From positions 2,232,001-2,296,000 of the forward strand of contig NZ_CP063374.1 of the NCBI RefSeq assembly GCF_015160875.1: 64,000 bases of DNA, in the 5' to 3' direction. The stretch's first letter is position 1. Each line of letters opens with the position of its first letter. The translations under genes and the position numbers were made by a program. The DNA comes from Streptomyces chromofuscus (GTDB taxonomy: Bacteria > Actinomycetota > Actinomycetes > Streptomycetales > Streptomycetaceae). Of this stretch, positions 46,722-55,010 are shown piece after piece. A model generated the notes under the pieces. The model made no database searches. It worked only from the letters and a program-made list of their open reading frames with translations, and was not told the DNA's origin.

Positions 46722-47486
46722 TCAGTGGCTCTGCAGGGCACGGGGCGGGTTCGCGTCGGGGGCACCGCCGAGCCAGTCGTGGAACCGGCGGGTGGGACCC
46801 AGCCAGCGGCGGTCGTGGTGGTAGGCGCGCAGCCGCGCCTTCGCGCGGGCGCGGGGGCGGCGGCGGTAGAGGCGTTTCGCCCACGGCGAGCCGGGGCGGG
46901 CCAGCCGGATCGCGCCGAACAGGGCGATGAACGGGACGATCACGCCGAGGATCGCCACGCGGGCCTTGCCCTTGGCGAGGGCGACGAGCGACAGGACGAA
47001 GTTCACGGCGACCGTGGAGATGACCGAACCCCGGCCCTGCAACTCGTCCCGGTCGAGGTCGTTGACGCCGAACGGCGAGAAACCGGCCACCCACAGGCCG
47101 ACCAGCGCGGCGGTGAGCACCACCGCCTCCACGCTCTTGCGGCCCGCCTCGGTCCAGTACACGTCGGCCAGATGCAGGATCAGGGCGAACTCGTCCAGCA
47201 CCAGGCCCGCGCCGATCCCGAAGACCACGGCCGCGATGCAGGACCCGAAGCCGTACCGGCCGCCGGCCACCGCACCAAAACCCCCGATCAGGGTGAGGAC
47301 GACGCCGGGCACCACGTGGTGGACGTGCACGCCGCCCGTCTCGACGTTGCGGAAGGGGCCCCTGCCCGCCCGGATCGTGCGGGTGATCAGCCGGGTGATC
47401 AGGAAGGTCAGCACGAAGGCGGTGAGGGCGAGCAGCAGGGGAAGCTTGCCGGGCTCGACGATGTTGCGTTCCAGCCAGTTCCCCAT
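46722..47486 (-). CDS. Polytopic membrane protein of unknown function
   Basis: A 254-aa protein with about six or seven membrane helices (PLLLALTAFVLTFLITRL, VVPGVVLTLIGGFGAV, CIAAVVFGIGAGLVLDEFALIL and others). A conserved HVHHVVPG motif near residue 55 and the LVLDEFALILH acidic/His motif inside helices suggest a metal-binding or hydrolase-type integral membrane family. The C-terminus is Arg-rich. I do not recognise a named family. It is divergent from cobS, 62 nt away. Confidence 0.85.
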   Translation of the reverse strand: MGNWLERNIVEPGKLPLLLALTAFVLTFLITRLITRTIRAGRGPFRNVETGGVHVHHVVPGVVLTLIGGFGAVAGGRYGFGSCIAAVVFGIGAGLVLDEFALILHLADVYWTEAGRKSVEAVVLTAALVGLWVAGFSPFGVNDLDRDELQGRGSVISTVAVNFVLSLVALAKGKARVAILGVIVPFIALFGAIRLARPGSPWAKRLYRRRPRARAKARLRAYHHDRRWLGPTRRFHDWLGGAPDANPPRALQSH

Positions 47487-47548
47487 GCGTCCCAGTGTGC
47501 CCAGGATCGCGGTGAAGCGCTCCGTGAGCGGTCGCGTACCCTGCCGGG

Positions 47549-48331
47549 ATGCCCCTGATCCCGTCCGCCCACGGCCTCCGTTTCGCCTTCGGCACCCTCA
47601 CCGTCCTGCCGGTACGGGTGACCCGCTGGGACCGGGAGACCGCGCGCGCCGGGATGCTCTGCGCTCCCCTCGCCGGACTCGTCGTCGGCCTCTGCGCGGC
47701 CGGCGCCGGTCTGCTGCTGCTCCTCCTCGGCGCGAGCCCCCTGCTCGCCGCCGTCGGCACCGCCGCCGTCCCCGCCGTCCTCACGCGCGGCCTGCACCTG
47801 GACGGCCTGGCCGACACGGCGGACGGGCTGGGCAGCGGCAAGCCCGCCGAGGACGCGCTGCGCATCATGAAGCAGTCCGACATCGGCCCGTTCGGCGTGC
47901 TCACCCTGGTCTTCGTGCTGCTGACCCAGGTGGCCGCCCTGACGCAGCTGTACGACGGCTCCTGGACCCGCGGGGCGCTCGCCGCCGTCGTCGCGGCCGG
48001 TGCCGCCCGGCTGGCGCTGACGCTGGCCGCCCGCGCCGGGGTGCCGGCCGCCCGGCCGGAAGGCCTGGGGGCGGCCGTCGCGGGGGTCGTCCCGGTCCGC
48101 GCAGCGGCGGCCGCCGTCGTCGTGGTGACGGCGGCCACCGCGGCCGGCGGGGCGCTCCTCGGGCCGTACGACGTGCTGCGCACCGCCCTCGCGGTGGCCG
48201 CCTGCGCCGTCGTCGCCGAGGTGCTGCTGCGGCACTGCGTGCGCCGGTTCGGCGGGGTCACCGGCGATGTGTTCGGCGCCCTCGCCGAGACGGCGGCGAC
48301 GACGGTGCTGCTGGTGCTCGCCCTGGGGTGA
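47549..48331 (+). CDS. cobS: Adenosylcobinamide-GDP ribazoletransferase (cobalamin synthase)
   Basis: A 260-aa membrane enzyme that joins adenosylcobinamide-GDP (from CobU) with alpha-ribazole (from CobT). The signature TRGLHLDGLADTADGLGSGKPAEDALRIMKQSDIGPFG (metal-binding Asp cluster) is at about residues 73-111, followed by five membrane helices and the RRFGGVTGDVFGALAE motif near the end. The stop lies 6 nt from the end of the converging GH114 gene. Confidence 0.97.
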   Translation: MPLIPSAHGLRFAFGTLTVLPVRVTRWDRETARAGMLCAPLAGLVVGLCAAGAGLLLLLLGASPLLAAVGTAAVPAVLTRGLHLDGLADTADGLGSGKPAEDALRIMKQSDIGPFGVLTLVFVLLTQVAALTQLYDGSWTRGALAAVVAAGAARLALTLAARAGVPAARPEGLGAAVAGVVPVRAAAAAVVVVTAATAAGGALLGPYDVLRTALAVAACAVVAEVLLRHCVRRFGGVTGDVFGALAETAATTVLLVLALG

Positions 48332-48337
48332 GACGCC

Positions 48338-49123
48338 TCAGCAGGTCCGGCGCCAGACCCCCAGGTCGTACTTCTTCAGCAGCGAGCTCAGCCCGAGCCG
48401 GCGCGACTCGGCGCAGAAGCGGCCGGTGGGCAGCTCGTACTCGGCGTGGAAGACCGCCTTGCCCGCCGCCACGAAGGGGGTGAGCGCGGCGCACTCGCCG
48501 TACTGGGCGCACTGCTCGTTGACCGCGAAGTCGAAGTCGGCGACCAGCTCGGGGATCTGGTCGAGGTCGTTCTTCAGGCCGACGGCCATGCCGCGTTCGT
48601 GTGCCAGCGCGGCGATCAGGCGGTTGTAGCGGAGCTGGTCGGCGGCCGTCAGGGGGAAGCCGGTGCGGTTCCGGTAGCCGTCCATGTTGTCCGGCTCGAC
48701 CGCGTCGAAGCCCTTGTCGCGGCACATGTCCATGCGGGCCGCCATCAACGGCTGAAGGACGTCGGTCCGGCGGATGTCGAGCCAGCGCTCGCCCTCCCAG
48801 CCGTTGCCCTCGCCGAGGACCGACTCCGGGAACCCGGCCGCGTCCGGCCGCCAGTCCTCGAAGGCGCCGGTGGACAGGTAGCAGATGACCTTGCGGCCCT
48901 TGTCGTGCAGTTCCGCGACCGTCGCCGCGGAGGTGTCGAAGCCGTCGACGTCGTAGACGGGGGCGTCGACGGAGGTGTCGACGCGGCCGCGCAGCTGCCA
49001 CTGCCACGCGATGCCCGGTCGCGGCTGCCACTTGCCGTCCGACGGCCTCCGATCCGGGTCCGGTTGCGCCGTGCACCCGGCGAGCAGCAACAGCAGGACG
49101 AGAAGCAGGGTCGGGCGTCTCAC
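48338..49123 (-). CDS. GH114-type endo-alpha-1,4-polygalactosaminidase lipoprotein (Ega3-like)
   Basis: A 261-aa lipoprotein. GTG at 49123 is chosen because it overlaps the upstream stop by 4 nt (GTGA) and has GGAG 8 nt before it. Lipobox LLAGC (Cys17) is followed by a TIM-barrel with VICYLSTGAFEDWRPD (79-94), the signature GFDAVEPDNMDGY (138-150), LKNDLDQ (183-189) and AVNEQC (200-205). These are the catalytic and substrate residues of GH114, which cuts alpha-1,4-linked galactosamine polymers. It would sit on the outer membrane face and trim or release a secreted polysaccharide. Last gene of the exopolysaccharide cluster. Confidence 0.93.
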   Translation of the reverse strand: MRRPTLLLVLLLLLAGCTAQPDPDRRPSDGKWQPRPGIAWQWQLRGRVDTSVDAPVYDVDGFDTSAATVAELHDKGRKVICYLSTGAFEDWRPDAAGFPESVLGEGNGWEGERWLDIRRTDVLQPLMAARMDMCRDKGFDAVEPDNMDGYRNRTGFPLTAADQLRYNRLIAALAHERGMAVGLKNDLDQIPELVADFDFAVNEQCAQYGECAALTPFVAAGKAVFHAEYELPTGRFCAESRRLGLSSLLKKYDLGVWRRTC

Positions 49124-49767
49124 CGGGCGGGCTCCAGCGTGTGCGGCAACGTTCCCCATGGATGATCTCCCGTTCCGGGCACCGCGCAGTGCACGGCCGC
49201 TCCCCGCGCGCGGGCCAGCGCCGCCGGATCGACGCCGTTCGGGACGCCGTACACCAGGTGGCACAGATACGCGCCGGCGCCGCGCCAGGGACGCGGGGGC
49301 AGGTCTCGGTACGTCGTCCAGTCGCCCTCGAAGGTGACCAGCACGTCGGCGACTCGGGCGTACGAGGGGTGCGGCGGGGTGCCGTGGTTGAGGACGAGGG
49401 TGTCGCAGCCGGCGCCCCGGGCGGCGGTGGCCAGCCGCCGGTAGTGGCCGAACCGCTCCGGTTCCGCGGCGGCCTGGTCGAGGAACGCGCCGTCCGTGCC
49501 GTACCACTCGCGGTGCCGGGTCAGGTCCTGGACCACGTCGGCGTGGGGGCGGTGGCCGTAGGCGGTGTCGACGTAGCCGAGCACCCGGACGCCGGCCGCG
49601 CGGAGGCGGGCGGCGACCTGGGCGAAGGCCTCGTCGGGGCGGTCGCCGGGGCCGCTGGCGGGGTTGAGGACGACGCCGTGGAGGCGGGGCGCGGCGGCGA
49701 CGATCGCCTCCCATTCGGCGGGGCGCACGGCCGGGTGCTCGTAGTAGGGGACCAGCAGGCTGCTCAT
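49120..49767 (-). CDS. Spherulation-specific family 4 (Sph3/GH135-like) protein
   Basis: A 215-aa TIM-barrel-like protein: LLVPYYEHP start, GVVLNPASGPG (31-41), VLGYVDTAYG (62-71), DGAFLDQAA (92-100) and VLVTFEGDW (142-150). This is the spherulin-4 family whose fungal member Sph3 hydrolyses N-acetylated galactosaminogalactan. The usual acidic pair Asp-Glu appears here as Asp97-Gln98, while the later Glu147 is kept, so activity may be altered. No signal peptide is seen, so as read it is cytoplasmic. The ATG overlaps the PelG-like stop, and the stop overlaps the GH114 start, by 4 nt each. Confidence 0.9.
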   Translation of the reverse strand: MSSLLVPYYEHPAVRPAEWEAIVAAAPRLHGVVLNPASGPGDRPDEAFAQVAARLRAAGVRVLGYVDTAYGHRPHADVVQDLTRHREWYGTDGAFLDQAAAEPERFGHYRRLATAARGAGCDTLVLNHGTPPHPSYARVADVLVTFEGDWTTYRDLPPRPWRGAGAYLCHLVYGVPNGVDPAALARARGAAVHCAVPGTGDHPWGTLPHTLEPAR

Positions 49768-51281
49768 CGGTGGGCGGTGGCCCTTCCCAGCAGGCCGCAG
49801 ACGAGGGCGGCCTGGGCGGCCGCCGCGCAGCCGTACACCGTCGGGCCGGCCAGGTGCGGGGCACCGGTGTGGGTGACGAGGGCCAGCGTCTGCGCGAGGG
49901 CGGCGGCGCCGCAGATCGCCGCGGCGCCGAGCACCGCGCCGAACGACTGCAGGAGCAGGCCCGTCCACAGCACCACGCCGAGCAGCAGCAGCCCCGCCAG
50001 GCGGACGCCGCCGGGGAACGGGGTGTGCGGCCACAGCGCGGCGGTGGCCGACGCGAGGGCGAGCAGGGCGGCGAGGTAGCCGGTGAGGCACCGCACGACG
50101 GTGCGGGCGGTGGCCCGCCGGAAGGCGCGGGGCGTGCTGGTGGAGCGCAGCCCGGCCAGGCTGCCGCTGCGGAAACGGTGCAGCAGCCATTCGGCGGGGC
50201 CCATGCTGAGCGTGAGCGCGACGGCGGCGGGCGCGGCGAACGCGCTCCGCTCCTGTCCGGTGAGCACGTCGCCGAGCGCGGCGTGCAGCACCAGGACACC
50301 GCCCGCCAGCCCGAAGAGGGCGTACGGGAGGGAGGCGGCGAGGCGGGGACCGCTCGTGCGGCGCGGCGGGGCGCCCAGCGCCCCGAACGGCAGCAGCGCC
50401 GTCAGCCCCGCCGTCCAGCTGCCCTCGCCCAACTCCTTCGCCGCGGGCGCCACTTCCCGCAGGGCGACGGCCACGACCGCCGCCAGTGAGCCCAGCAGCA
50501 GGGTGACGCGGGCCGCTTCCGGTGCGTCCGTCGGCGCGGCCGCCACCGCGCCCGCCGCCATCGGCAGCAGCGCGCCGAGCAGGGCGCGTTCACGGCCGAG
50601 GACCAGCAGCGCGGTGGAAGCGCCCAGGTAGCAGGACTGTCCGGCGGCGAAGGCCACGACGGCCGGCTCGGCGCCGCCCGCGACGGCCAGGGCGGTGAGG
50701 GTGCCGAGCAGGGCGCCGAGCGGGGCGCCGACGAGCAGGCAGCGGCGGGCGGCGGAGAGGTCGCCGAGGCCCAGCCAGGAGTACGCGCGGTGGGCGAGCG
50801 CCTGGTTCCAGGCCCAGCCGGTCAGGGCACACCCGAGCAGCGGGATCGCGCCGGCCGGGAGGCCGACGTCGCCGCTCGGGCCCGCGAGCAGCGGGGCGCC
50901 GAGGACGTAGGCGAGGCCCGGGAGGGCGAAGACCACGCCGCGCAGCAGGCAGCCGAGGAGCCCGGCCTGCCAGGGGTCGTGGACGGGGCCGTCGGGTTCG
51001 GGGTAGCGGCGGCCGACGCGTTCGTAGAGCTCCTCGGCGAGGGCGAAGGAGTTCTGCACGCCGTACCGCTCGCGTATCCGGGCGTCGGACAGGCCGTCGG
51101 ACTCCAGCAGCGCGGCTATCTCGTCGGGGTGGACGGCGGCTGCCACGAAGTCATCGAGGCGCTCGGCGAGTTCGTCGACCGGGTCGGGCCGCGCCCAGCC
51201 GGGGGCCGCGGGCAGGCGCGGGGCCGCGGGCAGGGCCTCGGGGCGGGCGGCCGGAGGCAGCCGGATGCCTTCGCTCACCAT
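49764..51281 (-). CDS. Polytopic membrane protein, PelG-like exopolysaccharide transporter
   Basis: A 505-aa protein. The first about 115 residues are soluble (Pro-rich, then DELAERLDDFVAAAVHPDEI...SDARIRERYGVQNSFALAEELYERV), followed by about 11-12 membrane helices. Position between a PelF-like transferase and two galactosaminan-type hydrolases, and the topology, match PelG, the membrane partner of PelF in Pel polysaccharide synthesis and export; direct sequence similarity is weak by eye. The stop overlaps the Sph3-like gene, and the start overlaps the transferase end by 7 nt. The N-terminal soluble domain is an addition compared with PelG (about 450 aa). Confidence 0.78.
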   Translation of the reverse strand: MVSEGIRLPPAARPEALPAAPRLPAAPGWARPDPVDELAERLDDFVAAAVHPDEIAALLESDGLSDARIRERYGVQNSFALAEELYERVGRRYPEPDGPVHDPWQAGLLGCLLRGVVFALPGLAYVLGAPLLAGPSGDVGLPAGAIPLLGCALTGWAWNQALAHRAYSWLGLGDLSAARRCLLVGAPLGALLGTLTALAVAGGAEPAVVAFAAGQSCYLGASTALLVLGRERALLGALLPMAAGAVAAAPTDAPEAARVTLLLGSLAAVVAVALREVAPAAKELGEGSWTAGLTALLPFGALGAPPRRTSGPRLAASLPYALFGLAGGVLVLHAALGDVLTGQERSAFAAPAAVALTLSMGPAEWLLHRFRSGSLAGLRSTSTPRAFRRATARTVVRCLTGYLAALLALASATAALWPHTPFPGGVRLAGLLLLGVVLWTGLLLQSFGAVLGAAAICGAAALAQTLALVTHTGAPHLAGPTVYGCAAAAQAALVCGLLGRATAHR

Positions 51282-52822
51282 CCGGTTCCTCCCTCAGACG
51301 TCGTCCGGGGGGACCCCCATAGCGCGGTGGACGCGTACCAGGGGTCGCGCAGTTCGGCGGTCCAGTCGGTGACGGTCTCGAGCGTGGGCTCGTAGACCTC
51401 GGCCTGACCGGCGAGTTCCTGGTAGATGGTGCGGAAGTTGTCCACGCAGCGGCGGAGCGTGAAGCGGTCGATGACCCGCTGACGGGACGACTCGGCCAGC
51501 CGCAGCCGCCGTTCGTCGTCCTTCAGCAGCGTCAGCGCCGCCGCCGCCATCTTCTCCGGTTCGCGCGGCGGGACGACCAGCCCGGTGTCGCCGACGGCCT
51601 CGCGCACTCCCCCGACGTCCGTCGAGATCGTCGTACGGCCGCAGGACATGGCCTCGATGAGGGAGAACGGGAAGCCCTCCGAGATGGACGACAGCATCAC
51701 GAGGTGACCGGCGGCGTAGGCGCGCCAGACCTCGCTGACACGGCCCTCGAAGGTGAGGCCGTCGGTGACGCCGAGCTCGGCGGCGAGCTTCTCCAGGCGG
51801 GTGCGGTAGGCCTCGCCGCCGGGCGGGACGGGGCCGAACAGGCGCAGCCGGGTCTCGGGGAGCTCGGCGCGGACCATCGCGTAGGCGCGCAGAAGGGTCT
51901 CCAGGTCCTTGATGGGGTCGACGCGGCCGCACCAGGTGAGGGTGGGGACGTCGGGTTCCGGGCCGGCGTGCGGGAAGGCGGCCGGGTCGACGCCGTTGTA
52001 GACCGTGCGGATCCTGTCGGCCTCGGCGCCGCCGCGCTCCTCCCAGCGGCGGTTGTACTGGTTGCACGGGGTGATCAGGTCGGCCGCGCGATAGCCGTGC
52101 GAGTTCAGGGCACGGTAGAAGCCGAGCATGAAGGCCTTCACCGGCCAGCGCTGGGCGTCGCGGCGGTGGCCGAGATAGCGTTCGCGCAGGTAGATGCCGT
52201 GCTCGGTGAGGAGAAAGGGCACACCGTCCAGCCGGCGCGCGGCGAGGGCGGGGAGCGTGGCCAGACCGCTGCTCACCGCGTGGGCGACGCTGTGCTCGGC
52301 GATCCGCACCCCCAGCGGGCGCAGCGCGTGCTCCAGCAGGTCCGTCGCGGTCAGGGCGTCGTGGACCGTCGGCCCGGCCGCTGCCGTCGGCAGATGCGGC
52401 ATCGTCCAGATCCACATCAGCGACCGCAGCGCCGACTCCGTGCGCAGCGCCGCCGACAGCCGTCCGTCGCGGGCCAGTCGCGCGAACTCGTGGAGCGCCT
52501 CGCCGAAGTCGCAGCGCGCCTCGGGGTCGAGGAACGACAGCAGGAAACGTTCGTAGGCGTCGATGAAGCGGCGCCGGGCCCTGCCGTACGGCGCCCGCCG
52601 GTGGCCCGGGCGTGGGCCCCAGGTCGGCACCGTGGTGTGCCGGCGGACGTTGGGCGGCAGCTCCCAGGTGACGGGTTCGCGGCCGCTGCCGGTGAGCGAG
52701 ACGACGTGGAAGTCGACCTCCGGCATGCCCTTCACCAGCTGGTCGCACCAGGTGCTGACGCCGCCGTGGACATGTGGATAGGTGCCTTCGGTGAGCATGG
52801 TGACGTGACGGCCGGTGCGCAT
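51275..52822 (-). CDS. GT4 glycosyltransferase, PelF-like
   Basis: A 515-aa protein from ATG 52822. N-terminal Rossmann half begins MLTEGTYPHVHGGVSTWCDQLVKGMP (9-34), the PelF hallmark. The C-terminal half carries the GT4 nucleotide-sugar motif SSISEGFPFSLIEAMSCGRTTISTDVGG (about 378-405) with the E-x7-E pair, and YNGVDPAAF, WCGRVDPIKDLETLLRAY. PelF polymerises N-acetylgalactosamine from UDP-GalNAc in the cytoplasm. No transmembrane part is present, so it needs the PelG-like partner. The Shine-Dalgarno is poor, and a 154-nt gap separates it from the deacetylase gene upstream. Confidence 0.93.
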   Translation of the reverse strand: MRTGRHVTMLTEGTYPHVHGGVSTWCDQLVKGMPEVDFHVVSLTGSGREPVTWELPPNVRRHTTVPTWGPRPGHRRAPYGRARRRFIDAYERFLLSFLDPEARCDFGEALHEFARLARDGRLSAALRTESALRSLMWIWTMPHLPTAAAGPTVHDALTATDLLEHALRPLGVRIAEHSVAHAVSSGLATLPALAARRLDGVPFLLTEHGIYLRERYLGHRRDAQRWPVKAFMLGFYRALNSHGYRAADLITPCNQYNRRWEERGGAEADRIRTVYNGVDPAAFPHAGPEPDVPTLTWCGRVDPIKDLETLLRAYAMVRAELPETRLRLFGPVPPGGEAYRTRLEKLAAELGVTDGLTFEGRVSEVWRAYAAGHLVMLSSISEGFPFSLIEAMSCGRTTISTDVGGVREAVGDTGLVVPPREPEKMAAAALTLLKDDERRLRLAESSRQRVIDRFTLRRCVDNFRTIYQELAGQAEVYEPTLETVTDWTAELRDPWYASTALWGSPRTTSEGGTGW

Positions 52823-52900
52823 GGCTGCGCGAATCCCCCCTGTGTGCGGATGACGTGCGGGGATGTGCGGGGAACTGCTGCCCTGACCCCGGCTGCGGGT

Positions 52901-52961
52901 GTCGTCGTGGCTGGTCGCGCCCCGCGGCGGAGCCGCATGTCGCACACGGCCCCGCGCCCCT
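52901..52961. repeat. Streptomyces extragenic GC-rich sequence, copy 1
   Basis: TGGCTGGTCGCGCC, then a GCGGCGGAGCCGC hairpin, then CCCCGCGCCCCT, between the GT4 and deacetylase genes. A second copy lies at 57040-57099 and a partial one around 25360-25400. Such sequences recur in Streptomyces intergenic DNA. It may act as a transcription stop or processing site inside the cluster. Confidence 0.6.
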
Positions 52962-52976
52962 GTGCGGCGTTGCGCG

Positions 52977-55010
52977 CTACGGCAGCTTCAAGGTGAGCGC
53001 CGACTGCAGCAGGGCGGGCGTCGCCCAGGCCGAGCGGTTGCCGGCGTAGGGAGTGCCGAAGGTGGTGGTGCCCAGCAGGAGTTGCTGCTTGGTGCCCTCC
53101 GGGACGGTCACCGGGATCTGCGTCCCGCCGGGGGCGGTGACCGTGACCGTGCTGCCGATCCGGTACGCGCTGACCCGGCCGTTCGCGACGGCGTTCTGCC
53201 AGGCGGCGCGGCGCTGGAGCTCGGTGCCGATGGCCTTCTGACTCAGGTTCTCCACCGGGGTGTTGTCGGCGAACAGCGCCCGGTAGTCGGCGAGCACCTT
53301 GTCCAGCACCGGGTACAGCAGCCGGTCCTCGGCGAGGTTGGACTGGTGCACGTAGTGCGGGCGGGGGTCGTTGTTCAGGGCGTGCCCGAGGGCGATCCGG
53401 GCCTCCTGCGGCACGATGTACGACGCGTAGCCGGTCTGCGGGTCCAGCGGGTCGTCCAGGCAGGTCGAGGTGGGGTTGTTCTCGCAGACGCCGCTGCCGC
53501 CGTCGGCTGCGGAGGTGTAGACGAAGTTGTACTCGTCGACCATCTCCTCGGCCGTCCCGACGTTGTAGTACACGTTCATCGGGTGCCGGGGCACGGTCAG
53601 CGCGCCGCCGACGGCCCGCTGCTCGGGCTCGCGGGAGTTGTCGGACGCGATCCACTTGACGCCGGTGTCGGCGAGGGCGCCCGCGAGGTTGGGGTTGTCC
53701 TGGGGCTGCTGCGGGAGCGTCCTGAGGCCGGAGTGCTCGCCGGTGACCAGTTCGGTGCGGTCCACGGGGAGGCCCTGGCGCACCGCCCAGTTGTGGTTGT
53801 CGCGGATCTGCGCGGTGATCTCGGCGCGGCTCATCCACCGCGTCGTACCGTCGGCGTGCTTCGCGCAGGTCCACGGCACGGTGGAGGTGTCCTGGACGCA
53901 GCCCAGGTAGGGGTGCGTGTACGTGTGGTTGATCCAGCGGTACTGGTTCCGGTCGGCCAGCAGCTGCGCGGCGAGGGCATCCGTGCCGCCGTTCTCCGCC
54001 TTCCACTCCTCGCCCGAGCCGGCGTTGTAGACCATGTCCAGCGTGAAGCCCCGCTCGCGCTGCCACTGGGCGGCGTACTGCGCGTCGGCCGCGGTCATGC
54101 GGATCGGCGTGGTCCCCTCGCCGTCCCCGCCCGCGCAGTCGAGGTCGCCGGGCGTGCAGTCGCGTTCGGTGTCCCAGCGGCTGTCGGGGGCGAAGACGTC
54201 GTCGACGTGGACGGCGAAGTAGTTGCGGTCGCGGCCCAGGTGCACGCCCTGGGTCAGCCACTCGACGATGCCGCGGGCCAGCGCCCGGAACTGCCGCTGG
54301 TGCTGGTTGTAGGCGAAGGTGACGACGAGCTCTCGGCGGCCGTCGTGGGCGTACTCCCCGACCAGGCTGCCCCGGCCGGTCCCGGCGGGCACCGGGACGT
54401 CGACGTAGCTGGTGTAGCCGCTGCGGGGCCGGGCCGCGTAGCCGTAGCTCTCCTGCACGACGGGCGAGTTGTCCTCGAAGGTGAGGGCGCCGTCGAGGTA
54501 GTCGAACGGGCCGGCCTTCCCGGCGGCGGTGACGGCGGCCTCGCTGCCGTCGAGGCCGCCGGCCCAGCCGCCCTCGCTGGTGTAGTCGAGGCCGACCCCC
54601 GGGTGCGCCCAGGTGTAGGCGTCGACCTGCGGGATGCCGTAGGTCCGCTCGTACGTCTCCAGCGCGGTCTGCTCGGCCGAACCCGCCCCGAACGGAGCCT
54701 CGTTGGGCAGTACGACACCCTGGAACCTGGCCCGGGGCCTGCCGTTGACGGTGTCGCTCAGGAACGCCTCGGTGATCGTCGGACGGTCCGGGTCGGTGAG
54801 CTCGACCGTGGTGTACGGGATGCCCGTGCCAGCGAGTTGGGCGGTGATGGCCCGGACGGGGCTGTCCCCGTTGTCCACGACCAGCACCCTCAGATCGATC
54901 CGCGGCTCGGTGGCGGCGGACGCGCCGGGTGCGGCGAGCCCCAGCGTCAGCAGTCCCGCGGTCGCCAGGACGGCGGCCGCGGATCTCCGTATGCGCACGC
55001 GTGGCGCCAT
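52977..55010 (-). CDS. Secreted polysaccharide deacetylase, Agd3-like (CE18-type)
   Basis: A 677-aa secreted protein from ATG 55010 (GGAGG 6 nt upstream). Signal peptide ends near ASA (residue 32). After an N-terminal domain (about 35-255) comes a deacetylase core with NYFAVHVDDVFAPD (DD about 270-271), WINHTYTHPYLGC (HTYTH 362-366) and GEHSGL (about 424-429). This Asp/His/His layout is that of metal-dependent carbohydrate deacetylases, and the overall length and extra domains fit Agd3, the founder of CE18, which deacetylates galactosaminogalactan. A C-terminal beta domain (about 585-677) may bind polymer. First gene of the cluster, divergent from pepA. Confidence 0.88.
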   Translation of the reverse strand: MAPRVRIRRSAAAVLATAGLLTLGLAAPGASAATEPRIDLRVLVVDNGDSPVRAITAQLAGTGIPYTTVELTDPDRPTITEAFLSDTVNGRPRARFQGVVLPNEAPFGAGSAEQTALETYERTYGIPQVDAYTWAHPGVGLDYTSEGGWAGGLDGSEAAVTAAGKAGPFDYLDGALTFEDNSPVVQESYGYAARPRSGYTSYVDVPVPAGTGRGSLVGEYAHDGRRELVVTFAYNQHQRQFRALARGIVEWLTQGVHLGRDRNYFAVHVDDVFAPDSRWDTERDCTPGDLDCAGGDGEGTTPIRMTAADAQYAAQWQRERGFTLDMVYNAGSGEEWKAENGGTDALAAQLLADRNQYRWINHTYTHPYLGCVQDTSTVPWTCAKHADGTTRWMSRAEITAQIRDNHNWAVRQGLPVDRTELVTGEHSGLRTLPQQPQDNPNLAGALADTGVKWIASDNSREPEQRAVGGALTVPRHPMNVYYNVGTAEEMVDEYNFVYTSAADGGSGVCENNPTSTCLDDPLDPQTGYASYIVPQEARIALGHALNNDPRPHYVHQSNLAEDRLLYPVLDKVLADYRALFADNTPVENLSQKAIGTELQRRAAWQNAVANGRVSAYRIGSTVTVTAPGGTQIPVTVPEGTKQQLLLGTTTFGTPYAGNRSAWATPALLQSALTLKLP

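Noticed and set aside
46275..47558. 427-aa plus-strand frame over the 138-bp repeat
   Set aside because: Open by repeat period and composition and antisense to the membrane-protein gene; no RBS.
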